Positions 16,697 to 25,237 of a DNA stretch of 64,000 nt are shown here, piece after piece. A model generated the notes under the pieces. The model saw nothing but the letters and a program-made list of their open reading frames with translations, did not search any database and was not told the DNA's origin. Numbering within the stretch: the stretch's first letter is position 1; each line of letters starts with the position of its first letter. The translations under genes were made by a program, and so were the position numbers. This DNA is from Enterocloster bolteae (GTDB lineage Bacteria; Bacillota; Clostridia; Lachnospirales; Lachnospiraceae), in NCBI RefSeq assembly GCF_002234575.2, contig NZ_CP022464.2:1798001-1862000 (forward strand). The letters are read 5' to 3'.

Positions 16697-18025
16697 ATGA
16701 CAAAGAAAGAGCTGGCACAATCAATCTGTAATTTGGTGGGCGAATCCAATATCAGGACCATAGCAAACTGCTATACCCGGGTCAGGCTGACTGTAAAGGA
16801 TCCGGGAAATATAAAACGGGAGGAGCTTAAGAAGCTGGAGGGCGTACTGGGGGTCATTGAGGAGGGCAGCCATGTCCAGGTGGTGCTGGGTCCCGGCACT
16901 GCGGCGGCAGTGGCCCAGCTTATGAGCGATATGACCCAAATTAAAAGTGAAGAGGTGGACGAGGCCGTTCTCCTGAAAGAGGAAAACAGGGCTAAGAACA
17001 ATGTCCCCTACAAGAACATGCTGAAAAAGATAGCTAATATTTTCATTCCCATTATCCCCGCATTCATAGCCTGCGGACTGGTGGTTGCTGTCTATGAATC
17101 ATCCTATGTATTTTTCCCGGGCTTTCAGGATACGGATTTCGGCAAGATCATGAGCGCGCTGGCCTACTCAGTCTTTACCATCCTGCCCATCATCGTAGGC
17201 TATAATACATCCAAGGAATTCGGCGGAAGTCCCATTATCGGTGCTGTTCTGGCCTCCATACTGAACAGTTCATCCCTGGCAGGGGTACAGCTGTTCCATG
17301 TGTCCATTACACCCGGGCGGGGCGGCGTGATATCTGTACTGATTATTGCCTATGTGGCAGTGCTGCTGGAGAAACAACTTCAAAAAGTCATACCGGATTT
17401 CCTGGACATGTTCCTGCGGCCGCTGATTACGGTCTGTGTCATGACCTTTGTGGGCCTGATGGTATTCCAGCCCATAGGCGGTTTCATATCGGAGACCATA
17501 GGAGCCTTTGTCAGCTTTATCATCTATAAGGTGCCTGTGCTGGCCGGTCTGGCCTCAGCCATCTATCTGCCTCTGGTAATGACGGGAATGCACCATGGGC
17601 TGATAGCGGTCAACACCCAGCTTATAGCGGATTTCGGCGTCACCTATCTGCTGCCTGTTACCTGTATGGCCGGAGCGGGACAGGTGGGAGCTGCTTTTTA
17701 CGTATATTTAAAGACAAAGAACCAGAGACTGAAAAAGACCATTAAGAATGCGCTTCCCGTGGGTATGCTGGGCATAGGGGAACCTCTGATGTGGGGCTGT
17801 ACCATTCCCCTTGGAAAGCCGTTTATAGCTTCCTGTATCGGAGGAGGAATCGGAGGAAGTATTATGGCTGTGATGAAGGTGGCGGCCAAGGTTCCTGAGC
17901 TGTCAGGAATCCCCCTGGCGTTCATTACCACCAGATTCCCGCTGTATTTCGTAGGTCTGTTCGCATCCTATGCAGCCGGCTTCATCGTGTGCAGGCTGAT
18001 GGGATTTACGGACCCGGAGGACTAA
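16697..18025 (+). CDS. murP: PTS EIIBC permease, probably for N-acetylmuramic acid
   Basis: 442 aa. The N-terminal EIIB domain (about 1-80) has the phospho-cysteine Cys25 in NCYTRVRLTVKD. The EIIC domain (about 105-435) has GMHHGLIAVNTQL and GIGEPLMWG, typical of the glucose/sucrose superfamily that includes MurP. No EIIA domain is present, as in MurP, which borrows EIIA-Glc (family knowledge). It should import MurNAc and phosphorylate it at C6 for MurQ. It lies 32 bases after the acetyltransferase with a GGGGAAGG site. The symbol rests mainly on context. Confidence 0.85.
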   Translation: MTKKELAQSICNLVGESNIRTIANCYTRVRLTVKDPGNIKREELKKLEGVLGVIEEGSHVQVVLGPGTAAAVAQLMSDMTQIKSEEVDEAVLLKEENRAKNNVPYKNMLKKIANIFIPIIPAFIACGLVVAVYESSYVFFPGFQDTDFGKIMSALAYSVFTILPIIVGYNTSKEFGGSPIIGAVLASILNSSSLAGVQLFHVSITPGRGGVISVLIIAYVAVLLEKQLQKVIPDFLDMFLRPLITVCVMTFVGLMVFQPIGGFISETIGAFVSFIIYKVPVLAGLASAIYLPLVMTGMHHGLIAVNTQLIADFGVTYLLPVTCMAGAGQVGAAFYVYLKTKNQRLKKTIKNALPVGMLGIGEPLMWGCTIPLGKPFIASCIGGGIGGSIMAVMKVAAKVPELSGIPLAFITTRFPLYFVGLFASYAAGFIVCRLMGFTDPED

Positions 18026-18183
18026 ACATCAAAAAATAAAAAAGATTAAAAATGCCTAACCCACATTGCCGTTGACTAACAGCCTTCAGGGTGTTTACAA
18101 TATAATTAAACAGAAGGGCCGGCATGAAAAAGGGACCCCCTGCTCATACCGGGTATGAACGAAAAGGCAACGGAGGTGTGGTT

Positions 18184-18396
18184 ATGCAGTCATTATCAGA
18201 GGTTAAGGCAGGAGCTGTCTGTACGATTAAATGGATGTTCGGCAATCCCCAGGTCATGGAGTTTATGCATCAGCATGACATCAGGGAGGGAAGTACCATC
18301 AATGTGTTCCAGCACGGAAGGGACAGCATGATAATCGGAATGAACAATATGCGCCTTGCAATCGGAAATGAGGTTGCGGAGCGGATCAAAGTGTGA
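18184..18396 (+). CDS. FeoA-domain small protein
   Basis: 70 aa, matching the SH3-like FeoA fold. SLSEVKAGAVCTIKW opens the domain, a middle REGSTINVFQHG follows, and it ends NMRLAIGNEVAERIKV. FeoA proteins help the FeoB iron transporter, but no feoB lies nearby, so the partner must be elsewhere or absent. The start is fixed by GGAGGTG at 18172; the frame is open further upstream without a ribosome site. A TATAAT at 18101-18106 is a possible -10. It is followed by a 12-bp repeat and a terminator that carries an IS. Confidence 0.75.
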   Translation: MQSLSEVKAGAVCTIKWMFGNPQVMEFMHQHDIREGSTINVFQHGRDSMIIGMNNMRLAIGNEVAERIKV

Positions 18397-18425
18397 TGCA
18401 GGCAGAAAAAATAACAGAACAGACA

Positions 18426-18535
18426 AGCAAAGCAGACCGTGAAGCAGATAATAAAGTAAATAGTAAAACAGATAACAAAACAGATAACAAAACAGATAAT
18501 AAAGCAGATAAAAAAACAGATAACAAAACAGATGG
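18426..18535. repeat. 12-bp tandem repeat downstream of feoA-like gene
   Basis: About six to eight copies of CAGATAACAAAA and variants. In one frame it would read as TDNK units (open 18393-18614), but that frame runs through the terminator stem and into the IS, so it is treated as non-coding. Confidence 0.8.
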
Positions 18536-18553
18536 AATAAGAGCCGGAAAACA

Positions 18554-18598
18554 GGCCGCTGATATCTTGATGAGAGGTATCGGCGGCCTGAAATTTTT
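18554..18598 (+). terminator. Terminator of feoA-like gene, split by the IS
   Basis: Stem GGCCGC-T-GATATC / GGTATC-G-GCGGCC followed by TGAAATTTTT, after which the IS begins. Joining the sequence across the IS gives an uninterrupted longer T run. Confidence 0.85.
18591..18598. repeat. Left target-site duplication of the IS
   Basis: AAATTTTT, identical to 20059-20066. Confidence 0.92.
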
Positions 18599-20058
18599 GG
18601 CTCTTTGTCAATAGTTGGGGTGGGATTTGTTAAAATCCCGCCCCAATTCTATGAAAAGGGCCCTTTTTATGTTTAGTTCCAGGTTTTACTGATTTTGGGC
18701 ATGCCAAATAAGCCTCCGCATTACCGACCTTTTTATCCTATGATGTACAGTGAAGTATCCGGGTTCGGAACCGTTTGAAATTCCGGATTCCGTAGCTGCT
18801 CCGTTTTAATACCTTTATCTTGTTGTTAAATCCTTCTGTGGGACCATTTGTCAATCCGTATTTAAAGGCATTCAGGATTTCTTTTCGCCAGGCCCTGTAG
18901 GTCTTAGCACAGTCCTCAAATTCCTTGATCCCACAGCTCTGTGCATTCGCAATCCAGTCATCAAATTCCCTCTGCTGCTGACGATACGCTTCCATCTGGC
19001 AGATATCATAAAACCACTCTTTCATGCGGTGTGCCAGACGCAGATCCTCGCTATAGTGAAGCATTAAATCACAGGCCTGTTTGTTCTCATCCTTCAGCTT
19101 TTTATAGCGGGTCAGAATGAGTTTCCGGCTGCGTTTATAATACTTACGCAGAGAAACCGGCATGGACCGCTGCAGCCGTTTGCGTACATTTTCAATCGCC
19201 CATGTCACCTGCCGGATGAAATGATATTTATCCACGATGATTGTAGCGTTTGGAAAGAAGGTCTGTGCAAGTTCGGTGTAGGGGCGCCACATATCGCAGA
19301 CGAAGAACTTTACCTTCAGGCGTTCTTTCCTGGGAATGTTCCGCCAATAATCAGCCAGATGGCTCTGTGTCCGATCCGGGAGAATGTCGAGGATCCGGCG
19401 CTTTTTCGGATCAACCAGAATGCACTGATATTTACCGGTAGAAGCATTGCCTTTGAATTCGTCAATGGAAAGCGCTTGTGGAAGCTGGTCAGGCGGAGGA
19501 TAGCAAATCGTGTCCAGAAGGCGGCAGACCGTCTGGACGGAAACACCGGTAAGCTCTGCGATCTGTTTTAAGGAAAAGGTCTGCCGGAGCAGGGAGACAA
19601 TGTAAAATGCCAGTCTGCGGGTCCTGCGGTGGTAGCTGGGGAGGAACGAATAGGGTTCCGTGAACCGTTTGCGGCAGTATGGGCAGAGGTAGCGGCGTTT
19701 GCGAAGGAGCAGGATTACTTGTTTTCCCAGTAAGGGAATGTCCTGGACTTCTTGTAAACGGTAATCATGAATCCGTTTAGTTTTAGCCCCACAGCAGGGA
19801 CAAGTCTGTTCTACCGGTTGGGACTGGATGAAAATTTTAATGAAAGAGTCTGCCTGAACCACTTTTTTAATAAAAACACCTTCCAAGTTAAGGAAGGCCT
19901 TGGTATAATTAGGGTACATCTATAAGGGGTCACCTCCGTAACATTAAACTTTGGTCGGGATAATGTGTTTAGGAGGCTTCTTATAGATGTATTTTATTAC
20001 AACGAAAAGAATGTTGGAAGTGTGCTTTTCAGCACACCCCAACATTCAGTATAGAACC
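18599..20058. mobile_element. Complete ISL3-family insertion sequence
   Basis: 1460 bp. Imperfect terminal inverted repeats begin GGCTCTTTGTCAATAG at the left, and at the right GGTTCTATACTGAATG when read inward. Both continue into a shared GTTGGGGTG, giving 16 of 25 matches. It is flanked on both sides by the 8-bp direct repeat AAATTTTT (18591-18598 and 20059-20066), the duplication size expected of ISL3 elements. It carries one intact transposase gene. Confidence 0.95.
18738..19919 (-). CDS. ISL3-family transposase
   Basis: 393 aa. An N-terminal zinc-binding region (CPCCGAKTKRIHDY and CPYCRKRF) is followed by an HTH (LKQIAELTGVSVQTVCRLL) and the DDE core: SIDEFKGNASTGKY, then CDMWRPYTELAQTFFPNATI with a following VDKYH. 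It ends with the conserved NGPTEGFNNKIKVLKR, where the Glu completes the triad. The start is preceded by GGAGGTG. The frame is intact from end to end, so it is probably active. It is transcribed against the flanking host genes. Confidence 0.95.
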   Translation of the reverse strand: MYPNYTKAFLNLEGVFIKKVVQADSFIKIFIQSQPVEQTCPCCGAKTKRIHDYRLQEVQDIPLLGKQVILLLRKRRYLCPYCRKRFTEPYSFLPSYHRRTRRLAFYIVSLLRQTFSLKQIAELTGVSVQTVCRLLDTICYPPPDQLPQALSIDEFKGNASTGKYQCILVDPKKRRILDILPDRTQSHLADYWRNIPRKERLKVKFFVCDMWRPYTELAQTFFPNATIIVDKYHFIRQVTWAIENVRKRLQRSMPVSLRKYYKRSRKLILTRYKKLKDENKQACDLMLHYSEDLRLAHRMKEWFYDICQMEAYRQQQREFDDWIANAQSCGIKEFEDCAKTYRAWRKEILNAFKYGLTNGPTEGFNNKIKVLKRSSYGIRNFKRFRTRILHCTS

Positions 20059-20066
20059 AAATTTTT
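20059..20066. repeat. Right target-site duplication of the IS
   Basis: AAATTTTT, identical to 18591-18598. The following 230 bases up to the next gene hold only the operator and -10 described at 20229-20252. Confidence 0.92.
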
Positions 20067-20228
20067 TTGGAGTTTCCTCTTGAATTTTTTCCTCTAAAAT
20101 GTTTCTCTGCCGGGAGAATAATTATGCAGTCAACTTCAAAAAATGTAAGGTAAGTCCCGTCAATTTATTGAATTTTTATATTTATTTAATAAAAATGCTC
20201 TTTATTTTTAACGGCTGTAATGATATCC

Positions 20229-20252
20229 TATAATAGTTTATATGTAAACTAT
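20229..20252. promoter_or_regulatory. -10 box overlapped by a perfect operator palindrome
   Basis: ATAGTTTA-TATG-TAAACTAT (20233-20252) is a perfect 8+8 palindrome that overlaps TATAAT at 20229-20234. It is the likely binding site of the MarR protein encoded just downstream. The -35 region is only an AT-rich stretch. Confidence 0.65.
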
Positions 20253-20296
20253 CTGGGGAAGTACAAAAATTAAGAGAATCGGGAGGAAGGTTCCTT

Positions 20297-20725
20297 ATGG
20301 CGTTTTTTAATTTTAAGGACCAGTGGTTTCAGGAGCTTCGCAAGGTGAACTGGCTAGTCCGGGAATGTGTGGAGGAAAAGTGCAGGCCCTTCGGCATTAC
20401 CCCGGAACAGGGAAGGGTGCTCAACCATCTCTTTCTGGCGGACGGACAGGTAAACCTGACTCAGCTGAGCAGGAGTCTCCATGTTACAAAAGGAAACTGC
20501 TCCATGTTCTGCCGGCGTCTGGAACGGGCTGGTCATATTACAATGGTAAAGAATGACAAAGACGCCCGTTTTATAAATGTGGCCCTTACGGAAAAAGGGC
20601 GGTCGTTGGTGCAGGGCATGATAGAGCAGATGGGCAGTCATTCTGAGAAGGATACGATGAGCAAAGAAGATTTGGAGACTATTTTAAAAGGGTTAAAATG
20701 TCTGGAAAAGTATTTGCAGAGCTGA
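20297..20725 (+). CDS. MarR-family regulator of the ABC exporter pair
   Basis: 142 aa winged-helix regulator. The HTH region is VNLTQLSRSLHVTKGNCSMF, and the wing follows at NDKDARFINVALTEKGRSL. It sits immediately before two ABC half-exporter genes, a very common arrangement in which the MarR protein represses its own operon and the exporter. The start follows GGGAGGAAGG. The operator candidate overlapping the -10 box supports autoregulation. Confidence 0.88.
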   Translation: MAFFNFKDQWFQELRKVNWLVRECVEEKCRPFGITPEQGRVLNHLFLADGQVNLTQLSRSLHVTKGNCSMFCRRLERAGHITMVKNDKDARFINVALTEKGRSLVQGMIEQMGSHSEKDTMSKEDLETILKGLKCLEKYLQS

Positions 20726-20772
20726 ACAGCTTTTCCGGATGTTTTTATTTTGCAAGAACAAGGAGGTACAAC

Positions 20773-22503
20773 ATGAAAAAAATATTTGCGGAGCTGAACG
20801 CGTTCCGGCCGGAACTTCTATGCGTGCTGGTCAGTGTGGCGGCCGGAGTAGGAGCCACGCTGGGGCTTCCCACCTATCTGTCAGATATTATCAACAGGGG
20901 AATCGCGGATAAGGATATGAATTACATTCTTCACACCGGCGTTATTATGCTGGGAATCGCTATTCTGGGAATGGTATGTAATATTACCACAGGCTTTTTT
21001 GCCTCCAGAATCGCGTTGGGTTTAGGACGGAATGTGAGGAGCAGGATTTTTACAAAGGTGGAATATTTCTCCCAGGCCGAGATCGACACATTTTCAACCG
21101 CGTCTTTGATTACGCGCACCAACAACGACATTACCCAGGTACAGAATTTCATGGTCATGTTTCTGCGCGTTATTCTGACAGCGCCTATCATGTGCGTGGT
21201 GGGCATCATGCTGGCTTACAGCAAAAATCCGAAAATGTCAAGCATACTTGTGGTGTCCATGCCGGTGATGGTGCTGATTATCAGCCTGATTGGCAGGAGA
21301 GCCATGCCGCTTTCCAGAAAGATGCAGACAAGAATTGACCGAATCAACCTGATTATGCGGGAAAAGCTTTCCGGCATCCGGGTTATCCGGGCATTTGGGA
21401 CAGAGGATTACGAAGAAAAGCGGTTTGACGGCGCCAACAAGGACCTGATGAACAATGCCATGAAAATGATGCATGCCATGTCGCTGTTGGGACCGTCCCT
21501 GATACTGATATTAAACCTGACCGTGGTGGGGCTTCTCTGGCGCGCGGGCCAGGGAATCGGTACGGAGCCTGTGATGCCGGGAGATATCCTGGCAATTATC
21601 CAGTATGTCATGCAGATCATGATGTCTGTCACCATGCTTTCCATGATTTTCGTCATGTATCCCAGATGTGCTGCTTCGGCGGACCGTATCTGTGAGGTGC
21701 TGGATACTGAAAATTCCATCGGGGATCCGGCGGTTCCCAAGCTGTCAGACGTGCAGAGGGGATATCTCACCTTCCGCGATGTAAGCTTCTATTTTCCGGG
21801 GGCAAAAGAGCCGGCTGTCAGCCATGTCAGCTTTGAGGCTAAGCCGGGAGAGACCACGGCTATCATCGGAAGTACAGGAAGCGGAAAGACGGCGCTGGTG
21901 GGATTGATTCCCCGCTTTTATGATGTCCAGGAGGGCGAGGTCCTGGTGGACGGAGTCAATGTAAAGGATTATGACAGGAGGACCCTGCGCCGGAAAATCG
22001 GTTATGTGCCCCAGAAAGCCCTGCTGTTTAAGGGCACCATCATGGAAAATATCCGTTTTGGGGATGATTCGGCCAGCGATGAGCGGGTGAAGGAAGCGGC
22101 CGCCATTGCACAATCCACGGATTTCATCGAAGATAAACCGGACGGATTTGACTCATCCATTTCCCAGGGCGGAAGCAATGTCTCAGGCGGTCAGAGGCAG
22201 CGCCTGGCAATTGCCAGGGCCATTGTCAGGAAGCCGGAGATATATGTGTTTGACGACAGTTTTTCCGCCCTGGATTTCAAAACGGATTCTGCCCTGCGTC
22301 AGGCATTGTCCAAAGAGACGGGAAATGCCACTGTGGTAATCGTAGCACAGCGTGTCAGCACTATCATGAATGCGGACCGGATTATAGTGATGGATGAAGG
22401 AAAGGTCATGGGAATTGGTACCCACAGGGAGCTTTTAAATACCTGCGGCACCTACCAGGAAATCGTCCGGAGCCAGTTGTCAGAGGAGGAGATGAGTGCA
22501 TGA
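20773..22503 (+). CDS. Heterodimeric ABC exporter subunit with degenerate Walker B
   Basis: 576 aa. Six-helix membrane domain (about 1-310) plus ATPase domain (about 335-570). Walker A is GSTGSGKTA and the signature VSGGQ is canonical. Walker B ends VFDDSFSALD, so the catalytic Glu is replaced by Asp. This marks it as the non-catalytic partner of a BmrCD/TM287-288-type exporter. ATG 20773 has AGGAGGT at ideal spacing; the open frame upstream to 20698 lies in the marR gene. It overlaps its partner gene by four bases (ATGA). The substrate is probably a drug or lipid-like compound. Confidence 0.9.
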   Translation: MKKIFAELNAFRPELLCVLVSVAAGVGATLGLPTYLSDIINRGIADKDMNYILHTGVIMLGIAILGMVCNITTGFFASRIALGLGRNVRSRIFTKVEYFSQAEIDTFSTASLITRTNNDITQVQNFMVMFLRVILTAPIMCVVGIMLAYSKNPKMSSILVVSMPVMVLIISLIGRRAMPLSRKMQTRIDRINLIMREKLSGIRVIRAFGTEDYEEKRFDGANKDLMNNAMKMMHAMSLLGPSLILILNLTVVGLLWRAGQGIGTEPVMPGDILAIIQYVMQIMMSVTMLSMIFVMYPRCAASADRICEVLDTENSIGDPAVPKLSDVQRGYLTFRDVSFYFPGAKEPAVSHVSFEAKPGETTAIIGSTGSGKTALVGLIPRFYDVQEGEVLVDGVNVKDYDRRTLRRKIGYVPQKALLFKGTIMENIRFGDDSASDERVKEAAAIAQSTDFIEDKPDGFDSSISQGGSNVSGGQRQRLAIARAIVRKPEIYVFDDSFSALDFKTDSALRQALSKETGNATVVIVAQRVSTIMNADRIIVMDEGKVMGIGTHRELLNTCGTYQEIVRSQLSEEEMSA

Positions 22504-24302
22504 AGCAAATGAATGTGAGGGCAGCAGATAAGAAAATCAATACCAAGGGCACCATGGGCCGTCTGTTCCGTTTTATGAAACCATACCGAATCAGAATCAT
22601 TCTCATGGTGGCCTGCCTTGTGATGGGAGCCGTGTTTACCACCCAGGGGCCATATACCCTTGGCAGGGCCATGGATGCGCTGGTGGCCGTGGCAGTGGAC
22701 AGCGCCGGGGTCCTCCAGGGATTTAGAACGTTCATCACTGTTCTGATACAATTGGGCTGTGTGTATGTACTGGCCTTTCTGTTCAACTATTCCGGCCAGT
22801 ACATTGTGGCAGGAGTGGCGGAGCGCACAATGCATGATCTGCGCATGGCAGTAGACAAGAAAATCCGCCGTCTGCCGCTGGCCTATTTTGACAGCAATAC
22901 ATTCGGAGATGTGCTGAGCCGCGTCACCAATGATGTGGACACCATAGATACCTCCCTTCAGCAGAGCATCAGCCAGGTTATCACAGCCGTCTGTACCATG
23001 GTATTTATATTCGTAATGATGCTGGTGGTCAGCCCGGTGCTGACACTGATCGGCATTTGTGTTATCCCGATTTGCGGCCTGGTGAGCATGAAGGTGGTAA
23101 AACATTCCCAGCGGTATTTCCAGGGGCAGCAGTCCGCGCTGGGGGATCTTACCGGGTATGTGGAGGAGATGTACAACGGACAGAACGTGATTGCCGCCTT
23201 CGGAAAGGAGGAGGACGTCATCGAGAATTTTGAGGACATAAACAACCGTCTCTACAACAATGGCTGGAGAGCGCAGTTTTCTTCCAGCATCATCATGCCC
23301 TTAACACAGGCACTGACCAACATCGGTTATGTGGGGGTGGCGGTTGTCAGCGGATGGCTCTGCATCAACGGCAGGCTGAGCATCGGTATGATACAGTCCT
23401 TTATCCAGTATCTGCGCCAGTTCTCCCAGCCCATCAACCAGGTATCCAACATTGCCAACATCATGCAGGCCACCATGGCTGCGGCCCAAAGGGTATTTGA
23501 GTTCCTGGATGCCGAGGAGGAGGTGCCGGAAGCAGAGAAGCCGCAATTCCCCGAAAGCCGGGAAGGAAATGTGGATTTCAGCCATGTGCGGTTCGGTTAC
23601 ACAGAGGATCGGACCCTGATTCATGATTTGGACCTGCATGTACACGCAGGCGACAAGATTGCCATTGTGGGACCCACCGGAGCTGGAAAGACAACGCTGG
23701 TCAATCTGATTCTGCGTTTTTACGATGTAAACGGAGGGAGCATTACCATTGACGGCGTGGATGTGCGGGATATGAAACGGGAGGCCCTGCGCTCCATGAT
23801 AGGCATGGTGCTGCAGGATACATGGCTGTTCGCAGGTACCATAAAAGAGAACATCCGCTACGGAAGGCTGGATGCCACTGACCAGGAGGTGACAGACGCT
23901 GCCAGGGCAGCCCATGCCAATGGATTCATCATGTCTATGCCGGGAGGCTACGACATGGAGCTTCATGAGGGGGCTTCCAATATCGCCCAGGGCCAGCGCC
24001 AGCTCCTGACCATTGCCAGGGCCTTCCTGTCAGACCCGGAAATCCTGATTCTGGACGAGGCAACCTCATCCGTGGATACAAGAACCGAGGTGGCAATCCA
24101 GAAGGCCATGAATAAACTGATGGAGGGCCGGACCAGCTTTGTCATCGCCCACCGCTTATCCACGATAAAGGATGCGGAACTGATTGTGTACATGGAGCAT
24201 GGGGATATCAAGGAAGTGGGAAACCACAGGGAGCTTTTGGCAAAGGGCGGTTACTATGCAGCCCTGTATAACAGCCAGTTTGCAGCAGAGAACGCTGGAT
24301 AG
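22500..24302 (+). CDS. Heterodimeric ABC exporter subunit, catalytic half
   Basis: 600 aa with a six-helix domain (about 20-330) and an ATPase domain (about 355-595). Walker A is GPTGAGKTT and Walker B LILDEATSSVD has the catalytic Glu. The signature is NIAQGQ rather than LSGGQ. Together with the previous protein this predicts one functional ATP site (this Walker A/B with the partner's VSGGQ) and one dead site. The ATGA overlap couples translation to the partner. The operon ends at a strong terminator. Confidence 0.92.
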   Translation: MKQMNVRAADKKINTKGTMGRLFRFMKPYRIRIILMVACLVMGAVFTTQGPYTLGRAMDALVAVAVDSAGVLQGFRTFITVLIQLGCVYVLAFLFNYSGQYIVAGVAERTMHDLRMAVDKKIRRLPLAYFDSNTFGDVLSRVTNDVDTIDTSLQQSISQVITAVCTMVFIFVMMLVVSPVLTLIGICVIPICGLVSMKVVKHSQRYFQGQQSALGDLTGYVEEMYNGQNVIAAFGKEEDVIENFEDINNRLYNNGWRAQFSSSIIMPLTQALTNIGYVGVAVVSGWLCINGRLSIGMIQSFIQYLRQFSQPINQVSNIANIMQATMAAAQRVFEFLDAEEEVPEAEKPQFPESREGNVDFSHVRFGYTEDRTLIHDLDLHVHAGDKIAIVGPTGAGKTTLVNLILRFYDVNGGSITIDGVDVRDMKREALRSMIGMVLQDTWLFAGTIKENIRYGRLDATDQEVTDAARAAHANGFIMSMPGGYDMELHEGASNIAQGQRQLLTIARAFLSDPEILILDEATSSVDTRTEVAIQKAMNKLMEGRTSFVIAHRLSTIKDAELIVYMEHGDIKEVGNHRELLAKGGYYAALYNSQFAAENAG

Positions 24303-24346
24303 GCTGTTTGGAACAAAGGATAGTGTGCCTGTGATAAAATCAGGAT

Positions 24347-24386
24347 ATAAGGGACAGGAGGGTTTGTCATTCCTCCTGTCCCTTAT
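24347..24386. terminator. Bidirectional terminator between convergent operons
   Basis: Perfect 15-base stem ATAAGGGACAGGAGG / CCTCCTGTCCCTTAT. It serves the ABC exporter on the plus strand and the ABC importer on the minus strand. Confidence 0.88.
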
Positions 24387-24412
24387 ATTGTCAGGCCAGA
24401 GACAGTTTTAAC

Positions 24413-25237
24413 TCACTGTCTCTTTTTAATCTTCAGCTCCGCATAGGCGATAATCTGGTACAGCACCCCTGACACAATGCAGAGGATCACAATGGAGGTC
24501 ACCACCATGGTCATGGCAAAGGTCTGGGAGCCATAGGTGATCAGATATCCCAGGCCTGCTTTTGCGCTCAGGAATTCGCCTATAATCACACCCACCAGAC
24601 ACAGCCCGATGTTTACTTTCATATTGCTGATGACCAGGGGCAGGGAACCGGGCAGCAGAACCTTTAAGAGCACATCCTTCCTTCCGCCTCCCAGGGAATA
24701 AATCAACTTGATTTGCTCCGTATCCATCTGGGAAAATCCGGTGTATAAGGTTAGAATGGATCCAAATACAGCCACGGACACGGCAGCCACCACAATGGTC
24801 CGCATGTTATTGCCCAGCCAAACAATCAAAAGGGGGGCCAGGGCGGATTTAGGGAGGCTGTTTAACAGGACAAGAAAGGGCTCCAGCACCTGGGCCACGC
24901 TTTTGCTGGACCACAGAAGCAGGGCGCATGCCAGGCCGAAGATGGTGCAAACGGCAAAGCTGATAAGGGTTTCCATAAGGGTGACCCCTGTGTGGAGGAA
25001 CAGGCTTCCGTCCTTTGCCATGGAAACCAGGCATTTGGCAATCATCACAGGGGAGCTGAAAATAAAGCTGTCAATCCAGTGCATGTCGGCCGCCAGCTCC
25101 CACAGGGCCAGAAGAAGGACCAGCAGCATGACGCGGCATATGGTCACCTGGCGGTGGCGCCGTATTTCACGGGCCACATATTCCTGCTGTGCCACGGACA
25201 TATTGCAGGCTGATACAGGCTGTTTATCTCTATTCAT
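24413..25237 (-). CDS. ABC importer permease (SsuC/ThiX/TauC type)
   Basis: 274 aa with about six helices. The EAA-like loop that contacts the ATPase reads YSLGGGRKDVLLKVLLPGSLP. It belongs to the nitrate/sulfonate/taurine/thiamine-precursor importer group. It overlaps the ATPase gene by eight bases and has GGAAGGAGC before its start. The matching binding protein is probably the one at 30382-31386. Substrate not readable from sequence. Confidence 0.88.
   Translation of the reverse strand: MNRDKQPVSACNMSVAQQEYVAREIRRHRQVTICRVMLLVLLLALWELAADMHWIDSFIFSSPVMIAKCLVSMAKDGSLFLHTGVTLMETLISFAVCTIFGLACALLLWSSKSVAQVLEPFLVLLNSLPKSALAPLLIVWLGNNMRTIVVAAVSVAVFGSILTLYTGFSQMDTEQIKLIYSLGGGRKDVLLKVLLPGSLPLVISNMKVNIGLCLVGVIIGEFLSAKAGLGYLITYGSQTFAMTMVVTSIVILCIVSGVLYQIIAYAELKIKKRQ

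Noticed and set aside
18393..18614. TDNK-repeat ORF after the feoA-like gene
   Set aside because: It consists of the 12-bp tandem tract, then runs through the terminator stem and into the IS end; better explained as non-coding repeat.
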